Shown: piece by piece, positions 1 through 5,471 of the stretch | How the letters are laid out: every line of letters starts with the position of its first letter | Numbering within the stretch: position 1 is the first letter of the stretch | NCBI GenBank assembly: GCA_905372445.1 | Contig: CAJPPF010000127.1 | Span: 1 to 6,662 of the forward strand | Source of the DNA: an uncultured Prevotella sp. | GTDB taxonomy: Bacteria; Bacteroidota; Bacteroidia; Bacteroidales; Bacteroidaceae | Reading direction: 5' to 3' | DNA: 6,662 nt | Made by a program: the position numbers and the translations under genes | Notes under the pieces: model-generated | Told to the model about the DNA's origin: nothing | What the model saw: the letters and a program-made list of their open reading frames with translations, nothing else | The model's database searches: none

Positions 1-130
1 ACCGGTAAAACGTGCTATCCAGCATCTTGTACTCGACGATATGAGTAAGTCGTTGCTTTCAGGAACTATCTCACGTGAACATCCAATAGTCGTTGATGCA
101 AACAGCAACGGACTATTTTTTCATTCATAA
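1..130 (+). CDS. clpB: ClpB C-terminal fragment on the strand opposite to the rest of clpB (5' end cut by window edge)
   Basis: Read in the frame starting at base 2, this gives 42 codons beginning PVKRAIQHLVLDDMSK and ending GLFFHS, with a TAA stop at 128-130. This is the extreme C-terminus of a ClpB, the small domain of the second AAA+ module that normally follows the GAR sensor-2 motif (family wording GARPxKRAIQ). The minus-strand clpB in this window stops exactly at GAR, so the two pieces are complementary. Base 1 (A) supplies the third base of the Arg codon CG+A when joined to minus-strand base 154, restoring the frame with no residue lost or duplicated. Joined, the protein would have 691 residues. 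No start codon is visible and the fragment cannot encode a working protein alone. It is a displaced gene end, by real inversion or assembly fold-back. I am very sure of the homology and unsure of the cause. Confidence 0.85.
   Translation, partial: PVKRAIQHLVLDDMSKSLLSGTISREHPIVVDANSNGLFFHS
85..121 (+). terminator. Probable intrinsic terminator overlapping the last clpB codons
   Basis: Bases 85-91 (AATAGTC) pair with 111-117 (GACTATT), and 92-95 (GTTG) pair with 106-109 (CAAC). There is a single bulged G at 110 and a ten-base loop. The stem runs straight into T116-T121. The hairpin and T-run work only in the plus direction, which is the sense direction of the displaced ClpB C-terminus, so this is probably the native clpB terminator carried with it. 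It lies inside coding sequence, before the TAA at 128-130. In the inverted arrangement the minus-strand clpB transcript would read the hairpin without a U-tract. Confidence 0.55.
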
Positions 131-146
131 ATGAAATGATGTTGCG

Positions 147-2099
147 TTATGAGCGTGCACCAAACTGAGGATCATAGCCTTGGTCGGTAAGATAATTGAC
201 AGCCGCAGGCGTCCATTTCATGTTAAAGCCCTGTGCGTAGAGCATCTGACTGACTTTCTCGAGTTGCATATCAACAATCTTTGACAACTCATCACGTGTG
301 AGCTGGTGGAAGAATATAATCTCATCAATACGGTTTCGGAACTCCGGACGCATAATACTGTTCAGCTGTTCCTCTTTCATATTAGAGGTCATGATAATGA
401 TCGTATTCTTGAAATTGACCGTCCTGCCTTTGTTATCTGTAAGACGTCCGTCATCGAGCACCTGCAACAGTGTGTCGAAAACATCAGGATGTGCTTTATC
501 AATCTCATCGAACAGCACTACAGAATACGGTTTCCTGCGTACAGCCTCCGTAAGTTGACCACCCTCATCATAACCGACATATCCCGGAGGTGCACCGACA
601 AGTCGGGTTACGCTGAACTTTTCCTGATATTCCGACATATCAATTCGTGTGATCATCTTCTCGTCATTAAAGAGATAATCAGCCAGAGCCTTTGCCAATT
701 CGGTCTTACCGACACCTGTAGAGCCTAAGAATATGAAACTTGCAATAGGTCGTTTGGGGTCCTGCAGACCTGCACGGCTTCTTCTTACTGCATTGCTCAC
801 GGCTTCTATAGCCTCATTTTGCCCTACAACACGCTTATGGAGTTCCTCCTCAAGATGAAGGAGTTTATCCTTATCGCTCTGTAACATTCGTTTCACAGGA
901 ATACCGGTCCAACGAGAAACGACCTCGGCTATATCATCTGCCGTAACCTCCTCGCGCAGCAATTTCTCATTATCGTTGGACATCTGAGCATTAAGAGACT
1001 CCAATTCTTTGTCAAGTGACGGGATGCGCGAATATCTAATCTCTGCGACTTTCGCATAGTCACCCTGACGTTCAGCCTCCTCTGCCTGCAGTTTTAAGCT
1101 CTTCGACTGTTCTCTAATCAACTGAATCTTATCAGCAAGAGCCTTTTCTTCCTGCCACTTTTTGTTCATTGATGATAACTGCGCATTAAGACTTTCCAGT
1201 TCTTCTTCTATCTTCTGAAGCTTTTCCTTGTCGTTTTCTCGCTTAATAGCAACACGCTCAATCTCGAGCTGACGTACCTTTCGTGTCATTTCATCCATTT
1301 CCTCCGGCATAGAGTCGTGCTCCATACGAAGTTTTGCTGCAGCTTCATCCATGAGGTCGATGGCCTTATCAGGCAAGAATCGTTCTGAGATATAACGTGC
1401 AGAAAGATGCACTGCTGCTATACAAGCATCGTCTTGTATCAGAACCCTGTGGTGATTCTCATAGTTTTCTTTCAGTCCTCGCAGGATAGATATGGCATCA
1501 CTTTCACTTGGTTCGTCAACCATTACTGACTGAAATCTACGCTCAAGAGCCTTATCCTTTTCAAAATATTTTTGGTATTCGTTTAGGGTTGTGGCGCCAA
1601 TGGCACGCAATTCACCACGTGCAAGAGCCGGTTTCAATATGTTTGCAGCATCCATAGCTCCTTCACCACCACCTGCACCTACGAGTGTATGAATCTCATC
1701 AATAAAGAGAATTATTTGTCCGCTTGCATCTGTTACTTCCTTGATAACACCTTTAAGACGTTCCTCAAACTCACCTTTATACTTGGCACCTGCTACAAGA
1801 GCGCCCATATCAAGTGAGAAGATAAGACGATTCTTAAGGTTCTCAGGAACATCGCCACGCATGATACGCTGAGCAAGACCTTCTACAATAGCAGTCTTAC
1901 CTGTACCGGGTTCGCCAATAATAATAGGGTTATTCTTCGTCCTGCGGGAAAGAATCTGCAAGACTCTTCGTATTTCATCATCACGGCCAATGACAGGATC
2001 AAGTTTCCCTTGTCGTGCATCAGCAACAAGATTTCGTGCATAACGGTTAAGGTTTTCAAACTTTGAGCCGTTGTTTTGTGTTTGTTGATTATTCATCAT
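147..2099 (-). CDS. clpB: ClpB/Hsp100 disaggregase, N-domain-less, C-terminus displaced
   Basis: A cytoplasmic ATP-driven ring chaperone that pulls polypeptides out of aggregates together with DnaK. Visible in order: linker-like start (1-30), first AAA+ module with Walker A GEPGTGKT (62-69), pore loop AKYKGE (Tyr107), Walker B LFIDE (131-135) and Arg finger ALERRF (184-189). A charged coiled-coil middle domain (about 260-380) marks ClpB rather than ClpA or ClpC. The second module has Walker A GSTGVGKT (459-466), pore loop GYVGY (506-510), Walker B LFDE (529-532), sensor-1 TSN (571-573), Arg finger region NRIDE (589-593) and GAR (647-649). Oddities: the roughly 150-residue N-terminal substrate domain is absent, since an in-frame TAA at 2103-2105 blocks extension. 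Only ten residues separate TSN from RPEF, against about 30 in E. coli ClpB from memory. The frame ends as GARS-stop because the last 42 codons lie inverted at 2-130. It lies downstream of the nqr terminator, so it is probably transcribed separately. The ClpB identity is certain; whether it is a paralogue of a full-length ClpB is open. Confidence 0.93.
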   Translation of the reverse strand: MMNNQQTQNNGSKFENLNRYARNLVADARQGKLDPVIGRDDEIRRVLQILSRRTKNNPIIIGEPGTGKTAIVEGLAQRIMRGDVPENLKNRLIFSLDMGALVAGAKYKGEFEERLKGVIKEVTDASGQIILFIDEIHTLVGAGGGEGAMDAANILKPALARGELRAIGATTLNEYQKYFEKDKALERRFQSVMVDEPSESDAISILRGLKENYENHHRVLIQDDACIAAVHLSARYISERFLPDKAIDLMDEAAAKLRMEHDSMPEEMDEMTRKVRQLEIERVAIKRENDKEKLQKIEEELESLNAQLSSMNKKWQEEKALADKIQLIREQSKSLKLQAEEAERQGDYAKVAEIRYSRIPSLDKELESLNAQMSNDNEKLLREEVTADDIAEVVSRWTGIPVKRMLQSDKDKLLHLEEELHKRVVGQNEAIEAVSNAVRRSRAGLQDPKRPIASFIFLGSTGVGKTELAKALADYLFNDEKMITRIDMSEYQEKFSVTRLVGAPPGYVGYDEGGQLTEAVRRKPYSVVLFDEIDKAHPDVFDTLLQVLDDGRLTDNKGRTVNFKNTIIIMTSNMKEEQLNSIMRPEFRNRIDEIIFFHQLTRDELSKIVDMQLEKVSQMLYAQGFNMKWTPAAVNYLTDQGYDPQFGARS

Positions 2100-2156
2100 A
2101 GTTTACATCCTTTCAATTTTTATTTCTATTCCATTAACTACAAAGAATATTCCCAC
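2100..2156 (-). promoter_or_regulatory. clpB 5' leader with weak ribosome binding site
   Basis: This short AT-rich stretch between the nqr operon terminator and the clpB ATG must hold the clpB promoter if the gene is transcribed on its own. An AAAGGA element (2108-2113) lies eight bases before the ATG at 2097-2099 and supports that start. A second in-frame ATG follows at once. A lone ATG-TAA start-stop pair overlaps the element (2103-2108). I looked for the Bacteroidetes promoter pattern (TTTG, about 20 bases, TAnnTTTG) and found TTTG words but no convincing spacing, so no promoter is called. Confidence 0.5.
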
Positions 2157-2202
2157 AAAGAAAAGCTGCCACTTTGTCTAAAAGCGCAAGACAAAGTGGC
2201 AG
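2157..2202 (-). terminator. Intrinsic terminator of the nqr operon
   Basis: Bases 2166-2179 (CTGCCACTTTGTCT) and 2189-2202 (AGACAAAGTGGCAG) form a perfect 14-bp inverted repeat around a nine-base loop. On the minus strand the stem is followed by C-TTTT-C-TTT (2165-2157), a U-rich release tract. It begins 18 bases after the nqrF stop codon, exactly where the operon should end. The plus-strand side (TTGGTTTT) is weaker but could give some bidirectional activity. This hairpin separates nqrF from clpB. Confidence 0.92.
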
Positions 2203-2220
2203 TTGGTTTTAAATATATCT

Positions 2221-3489
2221 TTAACCTCCGAAGTCGTCAAAGGCAATCATATCGTCCTCAACACCCAGAGAATGGAGTAAATCGAGAACAGTCTTTGCCA
2301 TCATTGGCGGTCCACATAGATAATACTCGCAATCCTCGGGAGCCTCATGCAACTTAAGATAAGTATCGCCCATGACAGGAGCAACGAAGCCTGGAGTATA
2401 TTTTACACCAGCCTCATCAGCCTTTGGATCCGGACGGTCAAGTGCAAGATGAAAGTGGAAATTATCATAGTCCTTTTCCAACTGCAGGAAGTCGTCGAGG
2501 AATGGTATCTCCTCAAGAGCACGTGCGCCATAGAAATAATGCATCTCACGATCGCGGATATTAAGCGTCTTCAGACAGTGCATAATCTGTGCACGGAGAG
2601 GAGCCATACCGGCTCCACCACCAACCCAGATCATCTCACGACCAGTACCGTACTTAGGACGGAACTCTCCATAAGGACCTGACATAATAACTTTGTCGCC
2701 AGGTTTAAGATTGAATATAAATGAAGAAGCGATACCAGGACTAACTTCCATGAAACCTGTGCCCTGCCCCTTTGGCTTGAAAGGTGGAGTTGCAATGCGG
2801 ACATTCAAAGTAATGATGTCGCCCTCATCAGGATAGTTTGCCATAGAGTAAGCACGCACTGTCTCGTCTGGGTTAGAACACTTGAGAGTAAACAGCCCGA
2901 ACTTCTCCCATGCAGGAAGATAAGTATCGCCAATAAGAGATTTATCGAAGTTGTTATAGTCTATATCCTTAAATTCCGGTATACGAATCTGTGCGTAAGA
3001 ACCAGGTTCAAAGTCCATATGTTCACCTGGAGGGAGAGCAACTTTAAACTCTTTGATGAAGGTTGCAACATTGCGGTTGCCAATAACTGTACACTCCCAC
3101 TCCTTGACACCCAGTACGGAATCAGCAACCTTGAGTTCCAAATCGCCCTTCACCTTACACTGACAACCAAGTCGATATCCTTCTTTTATCTGCTTACGTG
3201 TGAAATGTCCCTTCTCGGAATCGAGTATTTCACCACCACCAGATACCACCTGGCATTTACACTGTGCACAAGAACCTTTTCCTCCACATGCTGACGGAAG
3301 ATAAACACCCTCCTCTGCAAGTGTGGAGAGAACACTTGCTCCCTGCTCTACTTCATAGATATTACCATTCACAGTAACCTTAACCTTGCCTGAGGGACTA
3401 AGGAATTTCTTTGCTACAAGTAATATGATTACAATGAGCAATATAACAACGAGGAATACCCCGATAGATGTTAAAATATAATTTACCAT
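2221..3489 (-). CDS. nqrF: Na+-translocating NADH:quinone oxidoreductase subunit F
   Basis: This is the NADH-oxidising entry subunit of Na+-NQR. It takes a hydride from NADH onto FAD and passes electrons one at a time to its [2Fe-2S] centre. The 422-residue protein has the usual family length. Visible: one N-terminal membrane anchor (about 4-26), then a ferredoxin domain with Cys68, Cys74, Cys77 and Cys109 in the C-x5-C-x2-C...C arrangement. A ferredoxin-reductase half follows, with flavin motif RAYS (212-215), GPYGEF (271-276), nucleotide motif GGGAG (290-294), CGPPMM (392-397) and the C-terminal FDDFGG. This ferredoxin plus reductase fusion distinguishes Nqr from the related Rnf complex. 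Two extra cysteines (79 and 111) sit next to cluster ligands. It is the last operon gene, 18 bases after nqrE, with AGGAGG ten bases before its ATG and a strong terminator after it. The identity is secure. Confidence 0.98.
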   Translation of the reverse strand: MVNYILTSIGVFLVVILLIVIILLVAKKFLSPSGKVKVTVNGNIYEVEQGASVLSTLAEEGVYLPSACGGKGSCAQCKCQVVSGGGEILDSEKGHFTRKQIKEGYRLGCQCKVKGDLELKVADSVLGVKEWECTVIGNRNVATFIKEFKVALPPGEHMDFEPGSYAQIRIPEFKDIDYNNFDKSLIGDTYLPAWEKFGLFTLKCSNPDETVRAYSMANYPDEGDIITLNVRIATPPFKPKGQGTGFMEVSPGIASSFIFNLKPGDKVIMSGPYGEFRPKYGTGREMIWVGGGAGMAPLRAQIMHCLKTLNIRDREMHYFYGARALEEIPFLDDFLQLEKDYDNFHFHLALDRPDPKADEAGVKYTPGFVAPVMGDTYLKLHEAPEDCEYYLCGPPMMAKTVLDLLHSLGVEDDMIAFDDFGG

Positions 3490-3499
3490 ACGATTATTT

Positions 3500-3505
3500 C
3501 CTCCT
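3500..3505 (-). promoter_or_regulatory. Shine-Dalgarno sequence of nqrF
   Basis: AGGAGG on the minus strand, ten bases before the nqrF ATG and inside the 18-base nqrE-nqrF gap. It is a full anti-Shine-Dalgarno match and fixes the nqrF start. Such strong sites are uncommon in Bacteroidetes. Confidence 0.85.
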
Positions 3506-3507
3506 TA

Positions 3508-4131
3508 TTATATTTTAAGACCAGAGAAGCACATCATTGCAAGTGCCATAAGACCAACAGTTATAAATGTAATGCCAAGTCCCTGAAGTGGTTTTGGGAC
3601 ATCAGAGTAAGCCATCTTCTCACGGATAGCACCCATTGCAACAATAGCAAGTAACCATCCAAGGCCGGAACCAATGGCATAAGCGATCGCGTCCCATACA
3701 TTAGTGATGGCTTGTGTGTTGTCGGCATCAAGATTTATACGCTGTTGCATAAAAAGCGACGCTCCCATGATTGCACAGTTCACCGCAATCAGCGGAAGGA
3801 AGATTCCAAGTGACGCGTAAAGTGAAGGAGAGAATCGCTCGACAACCATCTCTACAATCTGTACTATACCTGCTATTACGGCGATGAACAGAATGAATGA
3901 CAAATAGGTAAGATCCTGTCCAAAGATGCCATCTTCTGCAAGTACCTTTGTCTGAAGAAGGTAATCAACAGGAACTGTAATTAGCAAAACAAATGTTACT
4001 GCAAGTCCAAGTCCCATTGATGTCTTTACGTTTTTGCTCACTGCCAGAAATGAACACATTCCAAGGAAGAAAGCAAACACCATGTTATCGACAAAGATTG
4101 AACGGAAAAAAAGTGAGATTATATGTTCCAT
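3508..4131 (-). CDS. nqrE: Na+-translocating NADH:quinone oxidoreductase subunit E
   Basis: An integral membrane subunit of Na+-NQR that, with NqrD, holds a [2Fe-2S] cluster inside the membrane. That cluster relays electrons from NqrF towards the FMN on NqrC. The 207-residue protein is mostly hydrophobic, with about six membrane segments (roughly 9-29, 38-60, 76-97, 104-123, 148-168, 184-203). It carries one cysteine in each pseudo-symmetric half where the family expects it: Cys26 in GMCSFLAVS and Cys119 in AVNCAIMGASLF. The VNCAIMGAS wording is typical of NqrE/RnfA. The C-terminal half contains GLGWLLAIVAMGAIREKM. Its ATG directly abuts the nqrD TAA (TAAATG), suggesting translational coupling, and its ribosome binding site lies within nqrD codons. 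RnfA is the homologue in Rnf complexes, but the adjacent nqrF settles the assignment. Confidence 0.97.
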   Translation of the reverse strand: MEHIISLFFRSIFVDNMVFAFFLGMCSFLAVSKNVKTSMGLGLAVTFVLLITVPVDYLLQTKVLAEDGIFGQDLTYLSFILFIAVIAGIVQIVEMVVERFSPSLYASLGIFLPLIAVNCAIMGASLFMQQRINLDADNTQAITNVWDAIAYAIGSGLGWLLAIVAMGAIREKMAYSDVPKPLQGLGITFITVGLMALAMMCFSGLKI

Positions 4132-4758
4132 TTATTTGTCCTCCTTATAAAAATAAGCACGATGTACCCAAATAACAACTCCCACAAGGATAAGCGCCAT
4201 AGCAGGCATTGTCATCATACCATTGTTAATATAACCCATATCGTAAGCACTCTGAGGTATAATCTGGAAGCCAAGGAGTGAACCACGTCCAAAGAATTCA
4301 CGTGCTGCACCTACGACGACAAGGATATAGGCATATCCAAGTCCGTTTGCAACACCATCAATAAATGATGGCAATGGCGCATTCATGGAAGCAAAAGCTT
4401 CAAGACGTCCCATAAGTATACAGTTGGTTATTATAAGACCTACATATACAGAAAGCTCTACGCTAACATCATACACAAAAGCTTTGAGTATCTGACTGAC
4501 GATTGTCACAAGTGCAGCTACAACAACAAGCTGTACAATAATACGGATGCGGTTTGGGATAGTCTTGCGAATCAGAGAGATAATTACATTTGAAAAAGCA
4601 GTAATAACCGTCACCGCTAAACTCATTACGATAGCAGGCTTCAACTGGCTTGTCACCGCAAGAGCAGAACAAATGCCAAGAACCTGAATAAGAATAGGAT
4701 TATTACTGTTCAGAGGACTAAGGAAGACTTCCTTGTTAGCTTTTGAAAAAATACTCAT
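4132..4758 (-). CDS. nqrD: Na+-translocating NADH:quinone oxidoreductase subunit D
   Basis: The membrane partner of NqrE; together they form the half-channel unit that binds the intramembrane [2Fe-2S] cluster of Na+-NQR. The 208-residue protein has about six hydrophobic segments and the two family cysteines: Cys30 in LGICSALAVT and Cys113 in TNCILMGRLEAFA, the NqrD/RnfE signature. The N-terminus (SPLNSNNPILIQVLG) and the GLGYAYILV and AAREFFGRGSLLG stretches are also typical. It begins 15 bases after nqrC, with AGGAGG nine bases before the ATG and immediately after the nqrC stop. Its final codons (KEDK) contain the AGGAGG of nqrE, so translation of the two is probably coupled. Full length, with no defects seen. 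Confidence 0.97.
   Translation of the reverse strand: MSIFSKANKEVFLSPLNSNNPILIQVLGICSALAVTSQLKPAIVMSLAVTVITAFSNVIISLIRKTIPNRIRIIVQLVVVAALVTIVSQILKAFVYDVSVELSVYVGLIITNCILMGRLEAFASMNAPLPSFIDGVANGLGYAYILVVVGAAREFFGRGSLLGFQIIPQSAYDMGYINNGMMTMPAMALILVGVVIWVHRAYFYKEDK
4140..4145 (-). promoter_or_regulatory. Shine-Dalgarno sequence of nqrE, inside nqrD
   Basis: AGGAGG lies in the last codons of nqrD (AAG GAG GAC AAA TAA), eight bases before the nqrE ATG. A ribosome ending nqrD is therefore positioned over the nqrE start, supporting coupled, equal synthesis of the two partner subunits. Confidence 0.85.
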
Positions 4759-4767
4759 TTCTATATT

Positions 4768-4773
4768 CCTCCT
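4768..4773 (-). promoter_or_regulatory. Shine-Dalgarno sequence of nqrD
   Basis: AGGAGG follows the nqrC TAA directly and precedes the nqrD ATG by nine bases. It decides the start MSIFSKANKE. Confidence 0.85.
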
Positions 4774-5457
4774 TTATTTACTTTCATTAATAAAACTGAG
4801 ATAATTTCTTAAGGATGTCTTAAGCATCTGGTCTACTCCATTACATGTAAGCGTAGCACCAGTAACTGCATCAACCTCACATTCAGGGTCTGGCTTGTCT
4901 GATGCTTTCTTCACACCTAACATAATGTTCTCACCATCAATGACTTTCTTTCCTTTAAACTGCTCTCTCCATTTCTTAGAATCCTTGATTTCAGCACCAA
5001 GTCCTGCAGTCTCACCTTCGTGGTTGAAGAAAGCAGAATAGACCGTCTTCCTGTCACTGTTTAAAGCAACATAACCCCAGATAGGACCCCAGAGACCTGC
5101 ACCATATACAGGGATGACATATTTTGTGTCACCATCAACTGTTGCCACAAAAACATGGAAACGACCTGTCTTAATTTCAGGATTGTAATTTGTAACAAAC
5201 TCGTCAGCAGGAACTTCAGTAAGCTTTGAACCGTCCCAAAGATTATCCTTTACTAATTCAGAGAAAGTGGCATCAACATCGTCTGTGGTTATCTGAAGAG
5301 CCTCAAGAATCTGTGACTTAACGTCATTCTTGACATTCTTATCCTGTGTATCCTTTAAAGATGAAGACACGAATGCCAAAAGGAATGCCACTATCAAAAC
5401 AAGGATAGTTGCATAAGCAATAATGTATGTATTGCTGTTTGTATTCAGTTTTGCCAT
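4774..5457 (-). CDS. nqrC: Na+-translocating NADH:quinone oxidoreductase subunit C, FMN-binding
   Basis: A membrane-anchored flavoprotein subunit of Na+-NQR. It carries FMN attached covalently through a phosphoester bond to threonine and faces the periplasm, receiving electrons from the NqrD/NqrE cluster. The 227-residue protein has one N-terminal membrane segment (about 11-30). An FMN-binding domain follows with GLWGPIWGYVAL (121-132), HEGETAGLGAEI (146-157) and the flavinylation motif D196-x-x-T199-G-A-T202, whose Thr202 is the expected FMN acceptor. In this family the flavin is attached by ApbE, which is not encoded in this window. The gene starts 12 bases after nqrB; its AGGAGG overlaps the nqrB TAG stop and lies eight bases before the ATG. 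The protein is somewhat shorter than the V. cholerae one from memory, but all key motifs are present. Confidence 0.97.
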   Translation of the reverse strand: MAKLNTNSNTYIIAYATILVLIVAFLLAFVSSSLKDTQDKNVKNDVKSQILEALQITTDDVDATFSELVKDNLWDGSKLTEVPADEFVTNYNPEIKTGRFHVFVATVDGDTKYVIPVYGAGLWGPIWGYVALNSDRKTVYSAFFNHEGETAGLGAEIKDSKKWREQFKGKKVIDGENIMLGVKKASDKPDPECEVDAVTGATLTCNGVDQMLKTSLRNYLSFINESK

Positions 5458-5465
5458 ATTGTGTT

Positions 5466-5471
5466 CCTCCT
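5466..5471 (-). promoter_or_regulatory. Shine-Dalgarno sequence of nqrC overlapping the nqrB stop
   Basis: The sequence CAATAGGAGG combines the last nqrB codon, its TAG stop (5470-5472) and AGGAGG, eight bases before the nqrC ATG. The overlap suggests re-initiation or coupling between nqrB and nqrC. Confidence 0.85.

Larger units (their letters stand above)
1..153. other. Segment inverted relative to the body of clpB
   Basis: The segment carries the end of clpB in the opposite orientation to the rest of the gene at 154-2099. Reading the minus strand down to base 154 and continuing with plus-strand base 1 gives GGT GCA CGA CCG GTA, that is Gly-Ala-Arg-Pro-Val, the expected ClpB sequence in frame. 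The right breakpoint therefore falls between 153 and 154. The left one is at base 1 or coincides with the window edge. Both ends lie next to six-base palindromes (ACCGGT at 1-6, GTGCAC at 155-160). I see no long inverted repeats at the ends and no recombinase gene here. Whether the cell carries this inversion cannot be decided from the sequence. Confidence 0.7.

Noticed and set aside
121..139. Near-palindrome TCATTCATAAATGAAATGA around the stop codon of the ClpB fragment
   Set aside because: The arms are short and imperfect with a two-base loop and are AT-rich. It could be chance and does not coincide with either inversion breakpoint.
1..160. A recombinase-type invertible site with flanking inverted repeats
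   Set aside because: Only the short palindromes ACCGGT and GTGCAC sit at the breakpoints. They are not inverted copies of each other, and sequence left of base 1 is unavailable, so a specific site cannot be claimed.
298..728. Two overlapping plus-strand open frames opposite clpB
   Set aside because: They are antisense to well-conserved ClpB NBD2 codons, have low-complexity unrecognisable translations, and have no ribosome binding site. They are shadows of the real gene.
2100..2164. A Bacteroidetes-type promoter for clpB
   Set aside because: TTTG words occur, but none pairs with a TAnnTTTG at the accepted spacing of about 20 bases, so no specific promoter was called.
2076..2682. Plus-strand open frames over the clpB-nqrF gap and the nqrF 3' half
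   Set aside because: One runs through the nqr terminator hairpin and both are antisense to conserved nqrF. Their translations resemble no family I know.
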